DNA of 9,256 bases from Verrucomicrobiota bacterium (GCA_003218735.1 QHOJ01000054.1:1-9256); one strand, 5' to 3'. Numbered from the stretch's first letter, positions 1 to 6,196 are shown. Program-made: numbers and translations. Notes: a model not told the origin generated them from the letters alone.

Positions 1-600
1 TTTTGGAATGGAACGATCGCTGGTCTGGCAGCAATCGCTTTTGTGGGAGCAGGAATGCTCATCACTGGCGGAATGCGCGTGCATGGAGTGGCTCTGCACG
101 GCGCCGAAATGATCACAGCGCCAGTCTTATGGCTCCTGGCAATGCTACTTGTCGGTGTCATGGAGGAATATCTCTTCCGCGGATACGCTTTGCAATCGCT
201 CTGGCGCGGGGCAGGTTTTTGGCCCGCGGCGCTGATCACCACCGCGCTTTTTGCTGGCGATCATCTGGAGAAGCCGCACGAAAACGCAATCGATATCGGA
301 ATGATTTTCGTTCTCGGCCTCCTCCTCTGTATCAGCGTCCGTGTCACGGGTTCGCTTTGGTGGGCGGTCGGCTGGCATGCGGCTTTTGATTTCGGCCAAC
401 TTTTCATCATCGGAACACGCAACGGCGGCCGGGTGCCGCAGGGCCGGTTGTTCGACGCCACGTTTCCCGGCCCGGTTTGGATAACGGGCGGTGAGCTTGG
501 AACAGAGGCGAGCTACTTCATGATCCCCGTCGTATTAGTAACGCTTATCTACATCACCTTGTTCTTGCGTTGGCAATCACCGGCTTTACAGCGCGTCTAA
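1..600 (+). CDS. CPBP-family intramembrane metalloprotease (5' end outside window)
   Basis: The frame is open from the first base, so the gene begins upstream; 199 residues are visible. This is a polytopic membrane protein of the CPBP (CAAX protease/bacteriocin-processing, Rce1/Abi) family. The motifs appear in order: EExxxR at residues 55-60 (MEEYLFRGY), FxxxH at 84-88 (FAGDH) and HxxxD at 126-130 (HAAFDF), with hydrophobic segments around residues 5-21, 40-53, 98-116 and near the C-terminus. In this family the paired glutamates and the histidines form the metal-dependent active site within the membrane. Substrates cannot be told from sequence; relatives process prenylated proteins, bacteriocin precursors or act in immunity. 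It converges with the operon on the opposite strand and shows no link to it. Family assignment is firm, role unknown. Confidence 0.9.
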   Translation, partial: FWNGTIAGLAAIAFVGAGMLITGGMRVHGVALHGAEMITAPVLWLLAMLLVGVMEEYLFRGYALQSLWRGAGFWPAALITTALFAGDHLEKPHENAIDIGMIFVLGLLLCISVRVTGSLWWAVGWHAAFDFGQLFIIGTRNGGRVPQGRLFDATFPGPVWITGGELGTEASYFMIPVVLVTLIYITLFLRWQSPALQRV

Positions 601-620
601 CGAATCACACATTCTGTGAA

Positions 621-641
621 ACGCCGAATTAGAATTGGCGT
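621..641 (+). terminator. possible terminator hairpin after the CPBP gene
   Basis: An imperfect stem (ACGCC-G-A pairing with T-T-GGCGT, one G-U pair and one mismatch, short TAG loop) lies 20 bases after the CPBP stop, and a T-rich stretch (ATTTTCTTTTC) follows about 7 bases later. This is a plausible but weak rho-independent terminator for the + strand transcript. It is inferred by eye with no energy calculation. Confidence 0.3.
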
Positions 642-665
642 CCTGCAATTTTCTTTTCGCTCACG

Positions 666-684
666 AGATCGACATCTTCGATCT
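666..684. other. perfect inverted repeat at the end of the convergent ligase gene
   Basis: AGATCGA (666-672) and TCGATCT (678-684) form a perfect 7-bp stem with a 5-base loop. It overlaps the stop codon of the minus-strand ligase gene (683-685). On the + strand it is followed after 7 bases by a run of six T (692-697). It could back up the 621-641 hairpin as a terminator for + strand transcription; on the minus strand no T run follows. Confidence 0.3.
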
Positions 685-1942
685 AAACGCGTTTTTTCTT
701 GGCCGGTCGCCGTTTGCGTGCCGCAGCTGGACGTAGTTCTTTCGAAACCGATAACCGAACGAGCTCGTCGAGATTAAATGTCCTGTGCCGTCTCGTTCCG
801 ACTTCGCGAAAATCGACTTGGTACCAGCCGTTCATCCGTTCCACGCGGTAACGTTTTTGCCCAATGCGCATCGGTTCACGCGCGATCACGCGATGAATGA
901 CTTTTTCGTATCTCGAACGCGACCATCGCCGCATCCGGCGGCGTCCCCAATCGATCACATGGCCAACGTCGTCATAAGCTTCGGGGCGCTTGGAGAAATC
1001 GAGTAGTGAGCGGGCGTCTCCGTCAAAAACCGCGGCAATGTGCTGGAGCGTTGCGAGATCGCTGATCTGCCGAATTCGCCGCCGAAATGGCCTCAAGCTC
1101 TCTGCCGTGATTGCACGCAAGCTAAGCACTCGACCATCGCGCAATTTCCAAAGCGGCGCATTGATGTCTGCCGCAAATGGGTTTTGGTCTAACGAATCGC
1201 CGGTGACCCGCCACCCGCGGCGCGAAGAGTGTTTTCGTAGACGAAACGGCGTTATGCGGGGAATACCGTTGCGGTTCAACTGCCTGAGGCCGAAGTCTTC
1301 CCAGTGCAGCACGGTCTCCACGGCACCCACGACAAAAGCACACGTCGCCAGCGTTAACGCCGGATCGGGCGTAAAATCGACAGTGACCTCCAGCCTAGTT
1401 TTGCGCGGACGCACGCCGACGGCGCTGCTCTGCCGGTTGGCTGCGAGTAATACTACTGGTATCGGCAAAATATGCGCGAGCAGAAACGCAAGCTTGGTCT
1501 CAGTACGGGATTTCGATTTCCGCGCGTCGGGAAATGAAAAATTGTAGTGTGAGCTAAACCCCTGCAACCGGCATTGGCAGCCGCGGCGCTTGCCCCAATG
1601 ATCCAGCTCTGCTCGCAAATACCGAATCTGTTCCCACAGCAGGCGCGTCGCGCGTTGACAACAGCCGGGTTCCAACTCAACGATTGGAGTGGCCACTTCG
1701 ATGACTCCGGTGTCGAAGTAAATCGCGCCGCCTGCCGGCAATTGAAATGACTTCCCGGTGCGGGGAATCATTCGCCGGCGCACTAATCGGCTGGGATCAC
1801 CAAAGACTTTTTCCGGCCGCCGGTTTTTTCCATCAATCAGGAGATTGAACTCTGCTTCCAAACCAATGACTGCACGCGGTGGCGAGATGCGAAATTCTGT
1901 GCCCGGAAACAGACGGCCCAGATCTCGCCCCGAATTTTTCAC
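683..1942 (-). CDS. GS/GCS-like carboxylate-amine ligase (amidoligase-type), function unknown
   Basis: This 419-residue protein resembles the glutamine-synthetase/glutamate-cysteine-ligase fold enzymes that join a carboxylate to an amine using ATP. Visible motifs are GLEAEF at 27-32 (first metal-binding strand), FDTGVIEVATP at 76-86, GFSSHYNFS at 128-136 (the H/N strand) and RLEVTVDF at 183-190. Residues 284-345 and the C-terminus are very basic, ending in a Lys/Arg-rich tail (AAARKRRPAKKKRV); residues 358-395 look like a small separate beta-rich module. No signal peptide or membrane segment is seen. The start is GTG at 1942, 15 bases after the M15 peptidase stop, with no clear ribosome site, so it is probably the last gene of a three-gene operon. 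Substrate is unknown: peptide, polyamine or protein modification are all possible. The superfamily call is by motif only; a phiEco32-type COOH-NH2 ligase or amidoligase_2 relative would fit. Confidence 0.65.
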   Translation of the reverse strand: MKNSGRDLGRLFPGTEFRISPPRAVIGLEAEFNLLIDGKNRRPEKVFGDPSRLVRRRMIPRTGKSFQLPAGGAIYFDTGVIEVATPIVELEPGCCQRATRLLWEQIRYLRAELDHWGKRRGCQCRLQGFSSHYNFSFPDARKSKSRTETKLAFLLAHILPIPVVLLAANRQSSAVGVRPRKTRLEVTVDFTPDPALTLATCAFVVGAVETVLHWEDFGLRQLNRNGIPRITPFRLRKHSSRRGWRVTGDSLDQNPFAADINAPLWKLRDGRVLSLRAITAESLRPFRRRIRQISDLATLQHIAAVFDGDARSLLDFSKRPEAYDDVGHVIDWGRRRMRRWSRSRYEKVIHRVIAREPMRIGQKRYRVERMNGWYQVDFREVGTRRHRTFNLDELVRLSVSKELRPAAARKRRPAKKKRV

Positions 1943-1957
1943 GCCAGTAAAACCGTA

Positions 1958-2554
1958 TCAATGCACTTCACTACATCCACGTGGAGTTAACGTCACAAAG
2001 CCGAGATCCAGATGTAAATGATCATCAGTTTCCCCGAGGCTCGATCCGAACGGCCGGACAAATACCGCTGGGCTGAGCGACGCCGCGATTGCGCCGTACC
2101 TTTCAATTGATTTAGCGTCATCAAGAAACGTGTCACCGATCCGGTAGATGTCCGCGGCTGTGGCCCAGGCATGAACGCTCTTCCCCTCCCCGATTTGATG
2201 GGCGGGCGAACGGTAGCCGCCATTTGCACTGACAAAAACGGGCCCATCGACTTCTCGTCGAAAATCTTCCAAAAAGCGCGCGAGCAGAAGAATTGCACAG
2301 GGCACATAGTGAGGAAATTCGCGAAGGAGCACGTCCGCTTCGCGACAATCGACCATCATTAGTTCCGCGACTGTGAAGTGCGGCGTCAGCCGAATGTCAC
2401 GTGCTTCGTCCCAGCTGGCGATTTCATAAAAAAAACGCGGCAAATGATGAACATTCCCGTGTGAGTCTTGTTTTGCTTGGCCTGGTTGCAGCAGTGCGCG
2501 ATGTTCCGGAGCCAGGTCAAGCCCGTCAATTGCGCGAAATGTTTGAGCGCTCAT
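1958..2554 (-). CDS. M15-type zinc peptidase (D-Ala-D-Ala carboxypeptidase/VanY-like fold)
   Basis: The protein has 198 residues. The C-terminal half carries the M15/hedgehog-type zinc site: GGYRSPAHQ at 112-120, then SVHAWATAAD at 126-135, matching SxHxxGxAxD with A in place of G (zinc ligands expected H128 and D135), and TDDHLHLDLG at 176-185, with H181 the likely third ligand and D178 in the place of the usual catalytic acid. Relatives cleave D-Ala-D-Ala or D-Ala/L-Ala links in peptidoglycan peptides or phage/cell-wall substrates. There is no signal peptide, lipobox or membrane segment, which is unusual for a cell-wall enzyme and suggests a cytoplasmic substrate. The ATG at 2554 overlaps the stop of the upstream serine hydrolase gene (ATGA), so translation is likely coupled. 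The ligase gene follows 15 bases later. The fold is convincing, the substrate is not known. Confidence 0.78.
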   Translation of the reverse strand: MSAQTFRAIDGLDLAPEHRALLQPGQAKQDSHGNVHHLPRFFYEIASWDEARDIRLTPHFTVAELMMVDCREADVLLREFPHYVPCAILLLARFLEDFRREVDGPVFVSANGGYRSPAHQIGEGKSVHAWATAADIYRIGDTFLDDAKSIERYGAIAASLSPAVFVRPFGSSLGETDDHLHLDLGFVTLTPRGCSEVH

Positions 2555-3408
2555 TGGTTTCCAAGGCCGCGTCCGGTGAGCGAGCGGTAAATCAGGTTGG
2601 AAATGCCCACGAGGGTCTGATAACGGCCATCTTTTTCCGCATCAAACTCTGTCAGAATAACGACGATGTAGGGTTCTCGTTCGGGCAAATAGACGATGCC
2701 GGCATCATGGCAAGCGGTCGAGATCTCACCGGTTTTGTGCGCCACGGTAGCATGAGGCGGCAGACCGGCGGGAATCATTGAATTAAAGCGCTGCGCGAGC
2801 AATATGCGGATGATTTCCTCTCTACTTTGTTGCTTCAAAAAATCACCGCGCACGGCACACAACAGCGCGAGCAATCCGTCGGCGGTCACTTCGTTATCAA
2901 TTCCTCTTTCGTGCGCATTCTCGTCCTGGACGCCGCGTCGCAGTTCGACTCCGCTTACTTGTGCATCCCGCAGAACGTTTCGTGCGTACTCCACCCCTAC
3001 AAAATCGAGCAGCAGGTTGGTCGCCAGATTGCTGCTTGCGGCAATCATCCCTTCGGCGAGCGCCGAAATTTTCACCGTTCGTCCGATCGCCCGGTAGAGC
3101 TCAGGCATCCCATCAGAAGTAGGAGAAAGACGAAAAGGAAAGCCGTTGGCTATGCTCAAAAAACGGTTTCGCACATGGAGTGGATCATCCAGCCGGAGGC
3201 GGCCCTCGTCCGCCGCCCGAAAAATCGCAAGAAGCACTGCCACTTTGATCGTGCTTGCAGCATGGAACCAGCGATCACCTGCCAGGGAGAACCGGAATCC
3301 GCTTTCGAGATCGAGCACCGCCACTGAGATGGCGCGCGCCTTGCTTTCGCCAGCTATTTTTTCGAGTTCGTTGCGCAACGATGTCGAAGACTCAGCAACA
3401 GAAGTCAT
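2551..3408 (-). CDS. class A beta-lactamase-fold serine hydrolase, no signal peptide
   Basis: The 285-residue product has the class A serine beta-lactamase/transpeptidase layout: STIK (S52 nucleophile, K55) at 52-55, S-S-N at 125-127 in the SDN position followed by LATNLLL, and KTG at 225-227. The omega-loop region (about 158-174, RGVQDENAHERGIDNEVTA) does not show the ExxLN motif carrying the deacylating Glu166 of true class A beta-lactamases, so drug resistance is not supported; a peptidase, esterase or amidase role is more likely. The N-terminus is hydrophilic, and an in-frame TGA lies 21 bases upstream of the ATG at 3408 with no alternative start between, so an export signal has not been missed. 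A purine stretch (AAAGAG) lies about 9 bases before the start. It is the first gene of the operon and overlaps the M15 peptidase gene by 4 bases. Confidence 0.85.
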   Translation of the reverse strand: MTSVAESSTSLRNELEKIAGESKARAISVAVLDLESGFRFSLAGDRWFHAASTIKVAVLLAIFRAADEGRLRLDDPLHVRNRFLSIANGFPFRLSPTSDGMPELYRAIGRTVKISALAEGMIAASSNLATNLLLDFVGVEYARNVLRDAQVSGVELRRGVQDENAHERGIDNEVTADGLLALLCAVRGDFLKQQSREEIIRILLAQRFNSMIPAGLPPHATVAHKTGEISTACHDAGIVYLPEREPYIVVILTEFDAEKDGRYQTLVGISNLIYRSLTGRGLGNQ

Positions 3409-3452
3409 CGCACTGCTCTTTACATGTCACGAGCAAAGTCGCAAATTCGCGC

Positions 3453-4085
3453 ATGCCGAATCTCGCCACATGGATCCGACCCAAAGACGCAAAATGGTTT
3501 CGCCCCATTTTCGGTAAACATCCTGAAATCAAAGTCTGGAACGCACTTAAGCGAAAAGTTCCGCTCGAAAAAATGGACGGTCTTCTGCTCACTGGCGGTT
3601 CCGATATTTCGCCGGAATTTTTGCGCCAGAAAGTTGCCGATCCTTCGGTGCTGAGCAAAGACATGGATCCAGAACGCGACCGCTGGGAATTTGAAGCGGC
3701 GCAGGAAGCGCTCTCGCGCGGACTGCCGATTCTGGCAATTTGCAAAGGGCTTCAAGTATTCAACGTCGCCCTTGGCGGCACATTAAAACTCGATATCAAA
3801 GGGCATAATTTGCCGGAGCAACGTCATCGCGATGTTCAGCCATTGCGCAGTGCGCATCGCGCGTCGCACCGCTTTTCCAAAGTGAACAGCGCGCATCACC
3901 AGGCGATCGAACGGCTCGGCGATGATTTAGAAGCCGAAGCCTGGTGCGCTCACGATGGAATCATCGAGCAGGTTCGGCTGCAGAAATATCCATTCGGCCT
4001 CGCCGTGCAATACCACCCGGAGCGAAGCCATGTTTATCAATCGCTCTTCGAGGAATTCTTCGATAGAATTAACAAAATTAACTGA
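3453..4085 (+). CDS. class I glutamine amidotransferase / gamma-glutamyl hydrolase-like (peptidase C26)
   Basis: From the ATG at 3453 this is a 210-residue PuuD/C26-type enzyme. GGSDISPEF (48-56) is the family's oxyanion-side motif, LAICKGLQ (94-101) contains the nucleophile Cys97, VNSAHHQ (144-150) is typical of the gamma-glutamyl-GABA hydrolase branch, and VQYHPE (185-190) supplies His188 and Glu190. The triad is complete. Known relatives hydrolyse gamma-glutamyl amides such as gamma-Glu-GABA. At 210 residues it is shorter than E. coli PuuD (about 254), mainly at the N-terminus. The frame stays open upstream to 3255, but that would overlap the opposite gene by over 150 bases; ATG 3381 is the only other reasonable start. 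It is divergent from the serine hydrolase operon with only 44 bases between, so a shared control region is likely. Natural substrate unknown. Confidence 0.85.
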   Translation: MPNLATWIRPKDAKWFRPIFGKHPEIKVWNALKRKVPLEKMDGLLLTGGSDISPEFLRQKVADPSVLSKDMDPERDRWEFEAAQEALSRGLPILAICKGLQVFNVALGGTLKLDIKGHNLPEQRHRDVQPLRSAHRASHRFSKVNSAHHQAIERLGDDLEAEAWCAHDGIIEQVRLQKYPFGLAVQYHPERSHVYQSLFEEFFDRINKIN

Positions 4086-4100
4086 ATGATTTCAGAAACG

Positions 4101-4127
4101 GATTCTGTCGATTCTGTTCATTCTGTC
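4101..4127. repeat. three tandem 9-mers (GATTCTGTC type)
   Basis: GATTCTGTC (4101-4109), GATTCTGTT (4110-4118) and CATTCTGTC (4119-4127) stand head to tail between the C26 gene stop and the HAD-like relic. Each copy differs from the consensus by at most one base. The repeat lies in non-coding DNA. I have the impression that similar ATTCTGT/ATCCTGT strings recur between genes in Verrucomicrobia and Planctomycetes genomes, but that cannot be verified here. Confidence 0.7.
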
Positions 4128-4149
4128 TAAAGGGACGCCCACCCCACAG

Positions 4150-4236
4150 AACGCCGTCGCCATCGTTTACGATTACGATCAGACGCTTAGCCCGAGTTAC
4201 ATGCAGGAAGCCATGATCTTTCCTGCGTTCGGCACG
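4150..4236 (+). pseudogene. remnant of a HAD-superfamily hydrolase gene (N-terminal motif I only)
   Basis: In frame with 4150 the DNA reads N-A-V-A-I-V-Y-D-Y-D-Q-T-L-S-P-S-Y-M-Q-E, then A-M-I-F-P-A-F-G. This is a near-ideal N-terminal beta-strand plus HAD motif I (DxDxTL), followed by the Y-M-Q-E segment seen in one HAD subfamily. After about residue 29 the frame loses family resemblance and runs into the 3' end of queD on the other strand. Upstream the frame reaches a TGA at 4087 with no ATG, GTG or TTG start before the motif. The rest of a HAD gene is not in the window. It is best read as the 5' fragment of a broken gene left by a rearrangement; a sequencing error cannot explain the missing downstream part. 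Confidence 0.6.
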
Positions 4237-4252
4237 GTAGCCATCGCCATCC

Positions 4253-4615
4253 TTACCAACCGCGGTAAACGCAGCGCGCAGTCGGTGTTTCGTGCACGAC
4301 GATCTCGCAGAGCCCGGGACATTGAGGTCCCAATTTCTTCCAGAGCCATTCTGCCATTTTTTCGATCGTTGGGTTCTCCAATCCTTCGATGTCGTTGAGA
4401 TAAGCGTGGTCCAACATTTTCAGAAGCGGTTTCATCGCCTCGCTAATTTTCGCGTGGTCGTAAACCCATCCGGTTTTTGGATCGACATCGCCTTCCACGG
4501 AAACTTCGATCTTAAAACTGTGTCCATGCATGCGCCTGCATTTATGACCCTCCGGCGCTTTCGGCAGAATCTGCGCTGCTTCAAAAGTAAAATCCTTCGT
4601 CAAACGCGCTCGCAT
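4253..4615 (-). CDS. queD: 6-carboxy-5,6,7,8-tetrahydropterin synthase (QueD)
   Basis: QueD converts 7,8-dihydroneopterin triphosphate to 6-carboxytetrahydropterin in the 7-deazaguanine (queuosine) pathway, in the cytoplasm. The 120-residue product matches the E. coli enzyme along its whole length (about 121 residues). Seen, in E. coli numbering: the catalytic motif GHKC (Cys27), HGH with zinc ligands His31 and His33, D70-H71, and the HET segment with Glu110, ending CVYRG. The first zinc ligand is altered: the FEAAH motif reads FEAAQ, so Gln16 stands where His is expected. ATG 4615 is taken as start; a GTG three bases upstream (4618) is also possible and abuts the queE stop at 4619-4621, so the genes are surely co-transcribed and probably translationally coupled. 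Identity is firm; the effect of the His-to-Gln change is not known. Confidence 0.92.
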   Translation of the reverse strand: MRARLTKDFTFEAAQILPKAPEGHKCRRMHGHSFKIEVSVEGDVDPKTGWVYDHAKISEAMKPLLKMLDHAYLNDIEGLENPTIEKMAEWLWKKLGPQCPGLCEIVVHETPTARCVYRGW

Positions 4616-4618
4616 CAC

Positions 4619-5278
4619 TCAGACCCCCCGCTGGGTCGGCGTCCAGATAAACTTGTGCATCTGCAGTTGAAAACGAACGTCGAGCCGATCGGCCAAGATC
4701 CATTCGACAATCTTGCGCGGATCGATCCTTCCGAAAATCGGAGAGAACAAAACGGCGTGACAGCGTTTGGGCAAATCAAAGCGGCGAACCTTGTCGCACG
4801 ACCATTCGTAGTCTTTACGTGAGCCAATCACGAATTTCACTTCGTCGCGCGACCCAAGATAATCGATGTTAGACCAAAGGTTCTTTTCAACTTCGCCGCT
4901 CCCAGGCGTCTTCAAATCCATGATTCGATGGACGCGCGGATCGACTTTCGAGATGTCATGAGCGCCGCTCGTCTCGAGTAAGATTGTGTAACCGGCATCC
5001 GCCAACATCGACATCAGCGGTAGCACGTTTTTCTGCAGGAGTGGTTCACCTCCAGTAATCTCGACCAGCGGACAATTGAAAGCCGCAACAAGATCGACAA
5101 TTTCCTTCAGTGTTTGTTTCTTTCCTTCGTAAAATGCGTACTCGGTGTCGCAGTAATTACAGCGCAGATCACAGAACGTTAGTCGCACAAAAACGCACGG
5201 CCGCCCCGCCCAAGTGCTCTCGCCCTGGATCGAGTGATAAATCTCGTTGATGGTCAGCGTTTTCTCTCGCTCAGCCAT
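4619..5278 (-). CDS. queE: 7-carboxy-7-deazaguanine synthase (QueE), radical SAM
   Basis: QueE is the radical SAM enzyme that contracts 6-carboxytetrahydropterin, the QueD product, to 7-carboxy-7-deazaguanine, the precursor of preQ0 and queuosine. The 219-residue protein (E. coli about 223) shows NEIYHSIQGES near the N-terminus, the 4Fe-4S cysteines C36-x3-C40-x2-C43 in FCDLRCNYCDTEY, and the SAM-binding GGEP at 76-79. The C-terminal FSPIFG and LQMHKFIW segments are also typical of the family. The ATG at 5278 lies 43 bases after the end of the NlpC/P60-like gene; no strong ribosome site and no preQ1-riboswitch-like structure was seen in that gap. queD follows directly. queC and the later genes are not in the window. 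Confidence 0.95.
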   Translation of the reverse strand: MAEREKTLTINEIYHSIQGESTWAGRPCVFVRLTFCDLRCNYCDTEYAFYEGKKQTLKEIVDLVAAFNCPLVEITGGEPLLQKNVLPLMSMLADAGYTILLETSGAHDISKVDPRVHRIMDLKTPGSGEVEKNLWSNIDYLGSRDEVKFVIGSRKDYEWSCDKVRRFDLPKRCHAVLFSPIFGRIDPRKIVEWILADRLDVRFQLQMHKFIWTPTQRGV

Positions 5279-5320
5279 AAACAGTGCGAATCGCGCGTCG
5301 AATGTTTGTGAGAAAGGCGA

Positions 5321-6076
5321 TCACAGACCGCACTTCGTACCAGCTTCAGCAATACTGGAACGGGTTCGGAGAAGAGACGCCAGATAAGAATCGACAAAAG
5401 GCGCGACGCTAATTCGAGCCAGATTGGCCGGAGTCTCCAGTCGCGAGAAAATTGCATAGGCAATTTTACTTCGCGGCACACTTTTCTCACCGTAACCCGA
5501 CGGGACGTTGCTAGACCAATAGCGGACATACTCCACCCCAAGCCGGTTCTCCCGTCCGAGAAAAATGGTCGAGTGGCCGTGCTCACTCTTACCAACTTGC
5601 CTCGACCAAAAAATCTTCATGAAATCGCCCGGCCTGGCCTGGTCGAAATTATCGAAATTTGGGCCAAGCCCCAGCTCATGAAAAAGACGTGCGGTGCCGG
5701 GGCCATTTGCATTCCACCTTCCCCAAATCCCCTCGCCGTCACGTTGATCTCGAATGATAAGCTGTTCGAGAGTGGCGAAATCGAGATGAAGCTCCCCCCG
5801 AGCGCGCAGGCTCTCAATTGTTCTGATGAACACAAGATAAGTTGCGCCTGAGCAGAAACTCGGCGAAGCGGCCGAAGGTAGTATGAAAAACTTGCCGGAC
5901 TCAAAATGGGCGGAGGATTGCAGGCAGATCTTGGCAAAATGTGAAACGGAATAACGGCCCCCCTTGGGCATTTGTTTGATCTGATCAAGAATCAGGTCGT
6001 TGCAATCCGCAGCAAAAGCTATCGGCACGGTGAGTCCAAAAATCACAAGAAAAACCGAAGCAGCGACTTTCTTCAC
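5321..6076 (-). CDS. secreted NlpC/P60-like cysteine hydrolase (putative)
   Basis: With a GTG start at 6076 the product has 251 residues and a textbook Sec signal peptide: KK at 2-3, a hydrophobic core (VAASVFLVIFGLTVPIA) and probable cleavage after AFA near residue 22. The mature part suggests a papain-like NlpC/P60 or CHAP fold: SFCSGATYLVF with candidate nucleophile Cys75 at a helix start, then QARPGDFMKIFW (146-157) and GHSTIFLG (167-174) with candidate His168. That order and the local patterns (CSG..., RPGD, H-S/V-xIFLG) are what peptidoglycan gamma-D-Glu-DAP hydrolases show. A role in cell-wall turnover in the periplasm is inferred. The frame is open to 6280, but that would run through the repeat at 6133-6196 and into dapF; ATG 6145 sits inside the repeat. 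It lies just upstream of queE, same strand, with no obvious functional link. Confidence 0.6.
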   Translation of the reverse strand: MKKVAASVFLVIFGLTVPIAFAADCNDLILDQIKQMPKGGRYSVSHFAKICLQSSAHFESGKFFILPSAASPSFCSGATYLVFIRTIESLRARGELHLDFATLEQLIIRDQRDGEGIWGRWNANGPGTARLFHELGLGPNFDNFDQARPGDFMKIFWSRQVGKSEHGHSTIFLGRENRLGVEYVRYWSSNVPSGYGEKSVPRSKIAYAIFSRLETPANLARISVAPFVDSYLASLLRTRSSIAEAGTKCGL

Positions 6077-6132
6077 GGCGAAATAAGTAAGCGCCAAAAG
6101 CCGGTTTGGCAACGCTGGGCGGGCTTGGCAAG

Positions 6133-6196
6133 GGTAGACGCGCATGTCCTCACGCCGAGACTCAAGGGTTTGCGGCTGGGGACAGCCGCCACTACA
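6133..6196. repeat. REPIN-like two-hairpin palindromic element, copy 1
   Basis: The left arm (6133-6150, GGTAGACGCGCATGTCCT) and right arm (6179-6196, GGGACAGCCGCCACTACA) are imperfect inverted repeats with GTAG/CTAC ends. The right part also folds on itself: GCGGCTG (6172-6178) pairs with CAGCCGC (6183-6189) around a GGGA loop. The copy lies between the divergent NlpC/P60-like gene and dapF, ending 9 bases before the dapF ATG. It shares a near-identical 3' half with the copy at 7005-7069. Confidence 0.8.

Noticed and set aside
990..1547. 185-codon open frame on the + strand inside the ligase gene
   Set aside because: It is antisense to the motif-bearing ligase frame, has Arg/Ser-rich composition with no recognisable domain, and no upstream signals.
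2429..2436. Run of eight A (T8 on the coding strand) in the M15 peptidase gene as a frameshift site
   Set aside because: The frame is intact on both sides and the run encodes an ordinary Phe-Phe-Tyr segment; nothing suggests programmed slippage.
2401..2781. 126-codon + strand frame spanning the M15 peptidase and serine hydrolase genes
   Set aside because: It runs across the overlap of two well-supported minus-strand genes and shows no family motif.
3255..3452. N-terminal extension of the C26 hydrolase
   Set aside because: It would overlap the divergent serine hydrolase gene by about 150 bases and adds residues unlike the family; the homologous part begins at the 3453 ATG.
5279..5320. preQ1 riboswitch before queE
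   Set aside because: The gap is only 42 bases and shows no C-rich loop or H-type pseudoknot pattern.
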